Shown here in pieces: positions 34,701 to 42,382 of a stretch of DNA of 43,846 nucleotides. The stretch spans positions 1 through 43,846 of the forward strand of contig CAINDH010000023.1 of assembly GCA_903847285.1 (NCBI GenBank), given 5' to 3'. Numbering within the stretch: position 1 is the stretch's first letter; the number at the start of each line of letters is the position of its first letter. Made by a program: the position numbers and the translations under genes. Source of the stretch: an uncultured Verrucomicrobia subdivision 3 bacterium. Lineage in GTDB: Bacteria; Verrucomicrobiota; Verrucomicrobiae; Limisphaerales; UBA11358. The notes under the pieces were generated by a model. It was given only the letters and a program-made list of their open reading frames with translations, ran no database searches and had not been told where the DNA came from.

Positions 34701-37051
34701 TCGTCATCTGGCGGCTCACGGATGACATCATCAATTACGGTGTCGATGAAAACGGCCTCGCCGACCCGTCCGCCACGAACAACACGCTGAACGCGCAGCA
34801 GCAGTTCATGATTCAAAGTTACCTGAATGGCGGCGGCTCGTTCTTCATGACTTCGATGGGAATCTTGACGCAGCTCGGCGAAGTTCCGTTCCGGCGAAAC
34901 GTTTTGCAGGTCGCGGGTTTTGGGCAGAATCCCGATCCGCCGTCGCCGTGCGACGGATGCGACGAGGATTTTGGCGTGGCGGGAATTTCCGGTGTGTCTG
35001 GCTCCGTCGCGTCGGGGATCAACCGCACGCTGGATTATACCAACTACCCCACGTTTGATTTTGATTTAATCGTCTATGGCCCGGATTTTTCGGACACATT
35101 CACACCGTCGTCGCTCGCCGCGCCGGTTTCGTTTGAGACAAACGATTTCAAACCATGCGGCATGAGTTTTCCGAAAGCGGGCGACGATAGCCCCGGCCGC
35201 GTGGTGTTTTTTTCGTTCCCGTTCGATGCGGTTCCGACGAACGGCCCGGCGACGAACAACGCCGTGGCGCTGATGAAAAATGTCATCAATTTCCTCGCCC
35301 CCGGCGTGAATGGCGCGGCGGTCGTGCGGCTAGACCGGACCGCTTACACCACGAATGATTTGGTGACGGTAGAGGTCGGCGATGCGGATTTGATCGGCGC
35401 GGGCACAACGACCGCGACATTCGCCGCCAGCTCGCGCACGAACCGCACCACAGTCACATTGTTCGAGACGACGCATCCGGGATTGTTCCGAGGCTATGTC
35501 ACGCTCGTTGCAAGCGTGGCGGGCACGAACCAGTTGCGTGTGCAGCACGGCGACACGCTGGTCTGCACAAACTTCGATGCGTCGAACAACAGCAACGTCG
35601 TCGCCACCGCTACGGTGGACACGCAGCCGCCGGTCATCTCCCAGGTAGCGGCCATCACGGATTACGCGAACGCGCTCGTCTCGTGGAAGACGAGCGAGAA
35701 GGCCGACAGCGCCGTGCAATACAGCGAACAGCCTCTGCCTGCCGCGACGGTTTATTCTAGCCAGTTCGTTACGAATCATGCGCTGACCGTTGACGGTCTC
35801 GCGGCAAATCGCACTTATTATTACCAGGTCGTCAGCCGCGATGTGGCGGGCAATACCACTGTGGATGACAATCACGGAACCAATTATTCGTTCACAACGC
35901 TCAAAGCGCCCACACCGCCGTGGTTCGATAATTTGGAAGCGGGTTTAAACAACTGGGCGGTGTTCGCGGACAGTGGGTCGGATGTGAACTGGCGGCTCGG
36001 CAATCCCAACAGCGCGCTCGCCACCAGCGCCTACTCCGGCACGAACGCGTGGGGTTGTTCGTTGACCGGCGAACAGCCTGCGCTCGTCGCGAGCAGTTAT
36101 CTTTGTTCGCCGACGATTGATCTTTCCGGCCTGACCAGCGCGACGTTGAATTTCCGCGACGCGTTTGATTTCTCCGAACTCTTCTTCGGCATTCCCGCCG
36201 AGGACGGCACCGTTTTCATCCGCACCAACTTGAGCCGGCCGCCAACCAACAGCATGCCGATAGCCGCCGACTTCGCGCCCGATATTTCGCCGGCGTGGCA
36301 GAATGAAACCGTGGACCTCACGCCGTGGGTCGGCAAAACCGTCCAAGTTGTTTTCTATTACCAAGGCGTGTCCTTCGGTAATCCGATCAAGGGCTGGCTG
36401 CTCGACGACGTCAGCATTACTGGCGTTTTCGCCGGTGGAAAAATTTCCATCACCAAAAATCTTGGTCAGGGAACGTGGTCGTTATCCGAAGTCTCACCCA
36501 TCGGCGCAGTGTCGGTGTTGTCAGGCGTTGCGCCGAGTGTGACCATCAGCAATCTTGCCGCCGGAAATTATCTCGTGTCGTTCGGCGACGTGCCGTATTA
36601 CCAGACGCCGCCTGACCAGACGAATACGCTCGCTGCCGGCGGCACACTGAGCTTCACCGGCACTTACGATTTCATTGACGTGAATACGAATGGAATTCCC
36701 GACAACTGGGAGCGCGATTTCTTTAATGGTGTGACCACCAACCGCTCCGCCAAGACCGACACCGACCACGATGGCATGACAGATTATGCGGAATTTATTG
36801 CCGGAACGAATCCTACGAACGCCGCGTCGCGTTTATATTTCACCAGCGAAAAAATCACGAATGCGAACAGCCGTGTGCAGATGCAATGGCCCGTGGTGAG
36901 TAACCGGCTGTATCAGGTGAATGCCTCTACCAATCTCGTCGCGTGGACGAATGTGACAACATGGATGCAGGCGACCAACGGCGCGACGATGAACTTCACC
37001 GGCACGAACGGCAACCGGGCGCAATTCTTCCGCGTGCAAGTGCAGCCGTGA
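31799..37051 (+). CDS. Giant secreted S8-family (subtilisin-like) serine protease
   Basis: The start is GTG (31799); residues 1-30 are a signal peptide. A pro-region precedes the S8 domain, whose triad is D249 (VADTGLD), H286 (GHGTHCAG) and S497 (GGTSMAGPHAAG), with the oxyanion Asn in FSAGNSG. Next come a beta domain, then two copies of a unit made of an LDRxAYT domain (about 716-805 and 1177-1270) followed by an Fn3-like domain (about 813-910 and 1277-1370). A glutamine-amidotransferase-like domain lies between the copies. A jelly-roll-like domain (WFDNLEAGLNNW to GWLLDDVSITG) follows, then calcium-binding loops (DVNTNGIPDNWE, DTDHDGMTDYAEF) and a C-terminal beta module. All 1750 residues are one frame. 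Probably degrades protein outside the cell; no sorting signal was recognised. Confidence 0.92.
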   Translation: MKFSRFCRLGCQFLAVGFALFGTISVSEGKNIRLRNEIIDTDSGANRAVLAGQKKSKVANASGLFLLQFNGPLEPAQRATLKSSGVELIKYVPDDAFIAKLEKVSPATVSALSFVRWVGPYKTEHKIHPQLASLAKVAAQSNATVSVNILLSPNASAAEIAAVRGHLGTLHHESHLRQGVIVRGELSPGQLDALAQSGSVLWIERAMKRKIVDEAAAKIVGGEDGMLATRTVTQQLGFDGSGVTVCVADTGLDTGNTNTMHPDLFGRVSGFQFYSPLTDGSDGYGHGTHCAGIVAGNAATGETDPDTGLLYGLGVASGAKIFVERIFDNNANEVNFTSDETLTHDAVRHGAKIGSNSWGNDVEGEYDTDCAQFDELVRDADAGTAGYQPYILEFSAGNSGPNSQTIGSPACAKNVIATGASQNVPATLSSTYGLYADGIDTMADFSSRGPCADGRIKPDVVAPGTWIASAASSFALDPAGTSWTVIDDKYVYMGGTSMAGPHAAGAAAVFVQFYKATHTNAVPSPALTKAALINSADELDQSNGGPGPVPNNDEGWGRINLVNIITTNFAAAPRAFQYVDQTTLLTNGQVFTQHIFVRSAGEPLKVTLAYTDVPGFPGAIPALVNDLDLEVIAPDGTLYRGNQFGAGESVPNAPSPDKLNNVEGILITAPAAGDYQVRVRATKIVSDALTNTAVADQDFALVSSGDLSRPGAGLILLDRPAYTAPGVINVLVLDAARAASNSVNVTVTNLTTHTAVTKILNTQGNYGAFTGVVATVTGAAGAGQIQIANGNSLSADYFDAGGNKRSATAVADLVAPVITGVATSTDLGVLTIIWTTSEPATSLVRYGTNTANLNLAVTNNTLVTSHDIKLTRLIPGKTYYFSVSSADAASNATTNNNSGANFTFVGIATPTVLLVDAYDTAAETANGATVISDGTYTNVLAAAGISYGFWKVNLRGSPTLADLKPFPVVIWRLTDDIINYGVDENGLADPSATNNTLNAQQQFMIQSYLNGGGSFFMTSMGILTQLGEVPFRRNVLQVAGFGQNPDPPSPCDGCDEDFGVAGISGVSGSVASGINRTLDYTNYPTFDFDLIVYGPDFSDTFTPSSLAAPVSFETNDFKPCGMSFPKAGDDSPGRVVFFSFPFDAVPTNGPATNNAVALMKNVINFLAPGVNGAAVVRLDRTAYTTNDLVTVEVGDADLIGAGTTTATFAASSRTNRTTVTLFETTHPGLFRGYVTLVASVAGTNQLRVQHGDTLVCTNFDASNNSNVVATATVDTQPPVISQVAAITDYANALVSWKTSEKADSAVQYSEQPLPAATVYSSQFVTNHALTVDGLAANRTYYYQVVSRDVAGNTTVDDNHGTNYSFTTLKAPTPPWFDNLEAGLNNWAVFADSGSDVNWRLGNPNSALATSAYSGTNAWGCSLTGEQPALVASSYLCSPTIDLSGLTSATLNFRDAFDFSELFFGIPAEDGTVFIRTNLSRPPTNSMPIAADFAPDISPAWQNETVDLTPWVGKTVQVVFYYQGVSFGNPIKGWLLDDVSITGVFAGGKISITKNLGQGTWSLSEVSPIGAVSVLSGVAPSVTISNLAAGNYLVSFGDVPYYQTPPDQTNTLAAGGTLSFTGTYDFIDVNTNGIPDNWERDFFNGVTTNRSAKTDTDHDGMTDYAEFIAGTNPTNAASRLYFTSEKITNANSRVQMQWPVVSNRLYQVNASTNLVAWTNVTTWMQATNGATMNFTGTNGNRAQFFRVQVQP

Positions 37052-37059
37052 TAAATAGT

Positions 37060-37123
37060 GGTAGCAGCGGACGTGAGTCCGCTCTAATTTAACGGTCTGA
37101 GCCGGTTTACGTCGGCCGCTACC
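37060..37123. repeat. REP-like palindromic element abutting the trpF start
   Basis: The element begins GGTAGC and ends GCTACC (37118-37123). Inside the left arm, AGCGGAC-GTGA-GTCCGCT (37066-37083) is a perfect hairpin with a GNRA-type tetraloop. The right arm, read on the other strand, is GGTAGCGGCCGACGTAAACC, a diverged copy of the left arm. The whole is an imperfect inverted repeat of 64 bp. It ends exactly at the trpF ATG, so the trpF leader is the element itself and has no Shine-Dalgarno site. Confidence 0.65.
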
Positions 37124-37750
37124 ATGATTACCAAAGTAAAAATTTGCGGACTGACCAGCGTGGCCGAGGCCATCGCTGCCGCCGAGGCGGGCGCGGACAT
37201 GATCGGGCTGATGTTTTACGACCAAAGCCCACGACATACCTCCATCGCTCAGGCTGCGGAAATTTCCCGTGCGCTTTCTCCCTTCGTGCTCAAGGTAGGA
37301 GTGTTTGTGAATCCCGAAGAGGCGGAGGTGATGGAGGCGATTACCGCGTGTGGCCTGAACCTGTTGCAATTTCACGGCGATGAACCCTCCGAGTTCTGCA
37401 CGCAATTTGGCCTGATGAGTGTGAAAGCCTTGCGCGTGCAAAATGAGGACTCGCTGGCAGCGCTTGAAAATTATGCAACCGATGCGTTTCTGTTGGATGC
37501 GTATTCCAAGAGCGGCCTCGGCGGCACGGGCGAGAAATTCAATTGGGATTTGGCCGTCGAAGCTCAAAAATTCGGCAAGCCGATTTTTCTCGCGGGCGGA
37601 TTGACGCCGGAGAATGTGGCGGAAGCAGTGCGAAAAGTCCGGCCGTTTGCCGTGGATGTTTCCAGCGGTGTGGAATCCGCGCCTGGAAAAAAGGACGCGG
37701 CAAAAGTACGAGCTTTTATCGCAGCAGCCAAAGGAGCAAGCCAGCCATGA
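37124..37750 (+). CDS. trpF: Phosphoribosylanthranilate isomerase
   Basis: TrpF converts phosphoribosylanthranilate to CdRP, step three of tryptophan synthesis. This 208-residue TIM-barrel protein has the catalytic cysteine in KICGL (C8), QFHGDE, the catalytic-acid-type aspartate in LLDAYS (D125), the phosphate loop GGTGEKFNWDL, FLAGGLTPENV, and the C-terminal DVSSGVE. Length is standard. No other trp gene is present, so it is separated from the rest of the pathway. The ATG directly abuts the REP-like element, and the stop overlaps the next gene in an ATGA junction. Confidence 0.97.
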   Translation: MITKVKICGLTSVAEAIAAAEAGADMIGLMFYDQSPRHTSIAQAAEISRALSPFVLKVGVFVNPEEAEVMEAITACGLNLLQFHGDEPSEFCTQFGLMSVKALRVQNEDSLAALENYATDAFLLDAYSKSGLGGTGEKFNWDLAVEAQKFGKPIFLAGGLTPENVAEAVRKVRPFAVDVSSGVESAPGKKDAAKVRAFIAAAKGASQP

Positions 37751-38316
37751 AACGCATCGCCGTCTATTGCGGCTCCAACAAAGGCACTCGCCCGGAATAC
37801 GCGGCGGCGGCGCAGGCACTCGGCGCTTTGCTTGCGCGCGAAAAGATTGAACTCGTCTATGGCGGCGGCAGCGTGGGCTTGATGGGTATCGTTGCGGATG
37901 CGGCGTTGGCGCACGGCGGGCACGTCATCGGCGTGATTCCCAAGAAGCTGCATATCCGCGAGATCATCCATCACGGGCTGCCGGATCTGCGCATCGTCAA
38001 AGACATGCACGAGCGCAAGGCGATGATGGCGGATTTGGCGGATGGCTTCATCGCGCTGCCCGGCGGCTACGGGACGTTCGAGGAATTTTTTGAGGTGCTG
38101 GCGTGGAGTCAATTGGGCTGGCACACGAAGCCCTTCGGCCTGCTTGACATCGGCGGATTTTACCGCAGCCTGCTGGAATTCCTCGACCATACGCGCAACG
38201 AAGGCTTCATCCGGCCGCAGCATCGCGAGTTGGTGCAGGTGGCGGATGGCGCAGAAATCTTGTTGAAGCGCATGCGGGAATTCCGGCCGCCCAGTGAAGT
38301 GAAGTGGATCAAATGA
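37747..38316 (+). CDS. LOG-family (cytokinin riboside 5'-monophosphate phosphoribohydrolase-like) protein
   Basis: This 189-residue protein has the LOG signatures VYCGSNKG at the N-terminus, VYGGGSVGLMG, R90 and K91 in MHERKAMM, and PGGYGTFEE (105-113). LOG enzymes cleave the N-glycosidic bond of purine nucleoside 5'-monophosphates; bacterial members act on AMP or related nucleotides, and the true role is often unknown. The start is the ATG at 37747, which overlaps the trpF stop. Coupling to trpF is positional and does not imply a shared pathway. Confidence 0.94.
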   Translation: MKRIAVYCGSNKGTRPEYAAAAQALGALLAREKIELVYGGGSVGLMGIVADAALAHGGHVIGVIPKKLHIREIIHHGLPDLRIVKDMHERKAMMADLADGFIALPGGYGTFEEFFEVLAWSQLGWHTKPFGLLDIGGFYRSLLEFLDHTRNEGFIRPQHRELVQVADGAEILLKRMREFRPPSEVKWIK

Positions 38317-38409
38317 GGTTTCCGGTTCACCAAAAATTGAGCTGGAAATGACAAGATAGGGGATTCACACACGGGACGGCAGTGGTAGTTTGCACGCAGA
38401 TTGCCAGCC

Positions 38410-39543
38410 ATGAAAATCTCCGTTCCACGCGAGACCCACCCGGGCGAAACCCGAGCACCACTAACGCCGGACTCCGCCGCTAAACTTGTCAAACTCGGTG
38501 CGCAGGTCGAAGTCGAGGCCGGAGTCGGCCTTGCCGCCGGCTTCGCCGATGAGGCCTACACCAAAGCCGGAGCCACGCTCGTCACTGACCGTCAGGCGCT
38601 CATCAGCTCCGGCGACATCGTGCTGCGATTGCGGAAGCCGCCGGTGGAGGAAATCGCGCTGCTTAAGCCGGGTTGCGTCCACGCGAGCCTGCTCGACCCA
38701 TTCAACGAAAAAGAACTCGTCCAAAAATTTGCCGAGCGCGGCGTCAGCGCCATCAGCATGGAATTCATCCCGCGCACGACACGGGCGCAGAAGATGGACG
38801 TGTTGTCATCGCAGGCGAACCTCGGCGGTTATGAAGCTGTCATTCTGGCCGCGCGCTATTCCAATAAAATTTTTCCGATGATGACCACGGCGGCAGGAAC
38901 GATACTGCCATCAAAAGTATTCATCATCGGCGTCGGTGTCGCTGGCCTCCAAGCCATCGCCACCGCAAAACGCCTTGGTGCCAAAGTCACAGCCTACGAC
39001 ACGCGGCCCGTGGTCGAGGAGCAGGTGAAATCGCTCGGCGCACAATTTCTCAAAATTGATATCGGCGAAACCGGCCAGACCAAGGACGGATATGCGAAGG
39101 CGCTGACCGAAGAGCAGATCCAGAAGCAGCGCGATGCGATGAAAAAAACCTGCGGCGATTCCGACGTGGTGATTTCCGCCGCGCAGGTGTTTGGCCGGAA
39201 AGCACCTATTCTGGTCACGTCCGAAATGCTCAACGCCATGAAGCCCGGCAGCGTGGTGGTGGATTTGGCCGTGGAAACCGGCGGCAACGTTGAAGGAGTT
39301 GTTTACGACCAAGTGACGGACCGTAACGGTGTAAAGATCGTCGGCCTCGCGAATCTCCCGGGCCGCGTGCCGTTGCATGCGAGTCAGGTTTACGCGGCGA
39401 ACCTCGTGTCGCTGGTCGAGGAATTTTGGGACAAGAAAGAAAAAACCTTCGTGCTCCAGCTCGACGACGAAATCATCAAGGGCTGTCTGGTGACGCACGG
39501 CGGCAAGATCGTGAATGAGAAACTTCTCCCTAAACCCAATTGA
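38410..39543 (+). CDS. pntAA: NAD(P) transhydrogenase subunit alpha, part 1
   Basis: This is the NAD(H)-binding component (domain I) of the proton-translocating transhydrogenase, which uses the proton gradient to make NADPH from NADH. The 377-residue protein opens KISVPRETHPGETRAPLTP. It contains the Rossmann loop IGVGVAGLQAIATAKRLGAKV, and KRLGAKVTAYDTRP with the acidic NAD-selective end. The C-terminus is GCLVTHGGKIVNEKLLP. The frame opens with a TTG at 38401, but the ATG at 38410 fits the family. The alpha subunit is split as in Rhodospirillum: pntAB and pntB follow directly. Confidence 0.96.
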   Translation: MKISVPRETHPGETRAPLTPDSAAKLVKLGAQVEVEAGVGLAAGFADEAYTKAGATLVTDRQALISSGDIVLRLRKPPVEEIALLKPGCVHASLLDPFNEKELVQKFAERGVSAISMEFIPRTTRAQKMDVLSSQANLGGYEAVILAARYSNKIFPMMTTAAGTILPSKVFIIGVGVAGLQAIATAKRLGAKVTAYDTRPVVEEQVKSLGAQFLKIDIGETGQTKDGYAKALTEEQIQKQRDAMKKTCGDSDVVISAAQVFGRKAPILVTSEMLNAMKPGSVVVDLAVETGGNVEGVVYDQVTDRNGVKIVGLANLPGRVPLHASQVYAANLVSLVEEFWDKKEKTFVLQLDDEIIKGCLVTHGGKIVNEKLLPKPN

Positions 39544-39548
39544 TTTAT

Positions 39549-39850
39549 ATGACCATCGAAAGCCTGCTTGCCTACAATCAAATCCTGGTTTTTTTCATCT
39601 TCGTGCTTGCCGTCTTCGTGGGCTTTGAAGTGATCTCGAAGGTGCCCTCGATGTTGCACACACCACTGATGTCCGGCACAAACGCCATCCATGGCATCAT
39701 CCTATTCGGCGGCATGCTCGTGCTGGCGGATGCGGCCACCACGCTCGCGCAGGTGCTCGGGTTTGTCGCGGTTGTCTTTGGAGCGGCGAACGTCTTTGGC
39801 GGTTTCATGGTCACGGACCGCATGCTGCAAATGTTTAAGAAAAAGAAAAA

Positions 39851-39854
<4 letters not shown>
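39549..39854 (+). CDS. pntAB: NAD(P) transhydrogenase subunit alpha, part 2 (membrane)
   Basis: This 101-residue protein has about three or four membrane helices (ILVFFIFVLAVFVGFEVI, GIILFGGMLVLAD, VLGFVAVVFGAANVFGGF). It contains VPSMLHTPLMSGTNAIHGI, the conserved segment of the membrane domain that, with PntB, conducts protons. It ends in a Lys-rich tail. The frame opens with a TTG at 39540; the ATG at 39549 was chosen. The stop overlaps the pntB ATG (ATGA). Confidence 0.96.
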
Positions 39855-41296
<1,442 letters not shown>

Positions 41297-41473
41297 GTTT
41301 TAACCACGGATGGACACAGTCTGAAGCATTAATTCAGATAGGGATAAAATAAGGGAATTGGTCAGGAAACTAAAGACTATTTGGGATAAGCCGCGACAAT
41401 TTTCCACGAGCAACCAGACTTTTCACTGACACTTTCACTGACAGTGGCAACATGGTTGCGGGTGGTGTTTTCA
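41297..41473. other. Intergenic region after pntB, no gene supported
   Basis: This 177-bp spacer contains TTTTAACCACGGATGGACACAG (part of a string type often repeated in this phylum) just after pntB. It also contains an 11-bp direct repeat, TTTCACTGACA, at 41421-41431 and 41433-41443, the second copy forming a CACTG/CAGTG palindrome. No T-tailed terminator was seen. Confidence 0.5.
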
Positions 41474-41833
41474 TCAGGCAGGCAACACATCCGCCGGATA
41501 GAATGAGCGATACTTGCTGCGCGGGTCGGTGGGATGCGCGCCGATGGGGTCAAACTTGCCACAGGGATGTTGCCAGACGCCTCGCCGCTGGTTCCAATGA
41601 AAGCCTAAAGACCAAAGCACCTTTGCCAGCATGGGCTGCCGCGCGGGTGAAACGTCCAGCCAAACCCATTTGCCGACGACCTCCGCCAGCCCGTATTGCT
41701 CCGGCAACTGTGTCCGCAGACAGTTCAAGACCGCCTCGGTGGGCAAGCCCCGATTGGCTTGGTGTTTTGAAACCGACGATGGCCGGACATTCGCTGGAGC
41801 TGACGCTTCAATTCTGGAATTTGTTGTTTTCAT
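41474..41833 (-). CDS. Small protein of unknown function with FHWN ... GVWQHPCG motif
   Basis: This 119-residue protein starts at the ATG at 41833. Its N-terminal 30 residues are polar and probably disordered. The rest forms a compact domain: LAEVVGKWVWLDV, then a helix, then SLGFHWNQRRGVWQHPCG. This last pattern (GFxWNxxRxxWxxP) occurs in small proteins annotated only as hypothetical, some in accessory regions; I cannot name the family. The start of the frame extends to 41923, but the ATG after a T-rich run is better. It is flanked on its upstream side by a gene-poor, repeat-containing segment. Real-gene status rests on the motif and codon openness. Confidence 0.6.
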   Translation of the reverse strand: MKTTNSRIEASAPANVRPSSVSKHQANRGLPTEAVLNCLRTQLPEQYGLAEVVGKWVWLDVSPARQPMLAKVLWSLGFHWNQRRGVWQHPCGKFDPIGAHPTDPRSKYRSFYPADVLPA

Positions 41834-42373
41834 AGCTTTTTTTTGAAACCGCTGTCCGTCACCCTGCTGTTGGCTGCTCGCTTCACCAATGCGGGAGGCA
41901 GCGAGCCGTGCGTGAGAACGCATTCAAGCACCAGCGAAAGCTAAAACCGTGACAGGGGCGAAGAGGGTGAAGGGGAGACCCTGGCGCGGTTTTTGATCTC
42001 GCTCCTAAACTCGGCTCGGTGGCGGACGAGTGAGCAGCCAACGGTGGGGTGAGGGCAGGCGTAAAAAAGGCGAAGATAAACCACCTAACTAACATCCCCC
42101 TGAATTCAATCCTCCCGGAGTCGGCGGGAAATGGCCACGGGTAGGACGGCGTTTGGTCTTTCCTACCCGTGACCACTTGCCGCCGTCTCCGTCAAACATT
42201 GGGCGAGCGCGAGTCTGGCGGAATTTCCAGGCGTAGTTCTGCAAGGGGAATGGAAATGCCGTCAGTCTCAAGCGAGGGGGAATATTCATCTTCACCCTTG
42301 ACCAAAATCAAAATGGGCGTAAAACAGATGCACCACCCAAGGCGCATCCGGGTAAAGCTCAATCAGTCGGAAA
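41834..42373. other. Gene-poor segment rich in inverted repeats
   Basis: No convincing coding frame occurs here. Three structures stand out. GTTGGCTGCTCGCT (41869-41882) and AGTGAGCAGCCAAC (42029-42042) form a wide inverted repeat with one mismatch. Between them, AAAACCG (41943-41949) pairs with CGGTTTT (41987-41993) and encloses AGGGT/ACCCT. Further right is the 11-bp perfect stem at 42132-42175. The segment must include the promoters of the small gene (minus) and the secreted-protein gene (plus). Confidence 0.55.
42132..42175. repeat. Strong inverted repeat upstream of the secreted-protein gene
   Basis: CACGGGTAGGA (42136-42146) pairs perfectly with TCCTACCCGTG (42161-42171) across a 14-nt loop. 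After one mismatch it is extended by TGG/CCA. No T-run follows on either strand. It could be a transcript hairpin, a binding site or a mobile-element remnant. Confidence 0.6.
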
Positions 42374-42382
42374 ATGGAAACT

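Noticed and set aside
36833..37819. Minus-strand open frame (328 residues) opposite the subtilase end and trpF
   Set aside because: It spans two confident plus-strand genes and has no recognisable domain.
41377..41562. Possible 61-residue minus-strand gene overlapping the small orphan gene
   Set aside because: Starts inside the better-supported 119-residue gene in another frame and has no domain.
41883..42295. Minus-strand open frames in the gene-poor segment
   Set aside because: Their translations are Pro/Arg/Ser-rich without domain features, and they cover inverted repeats; more likely non-coding.
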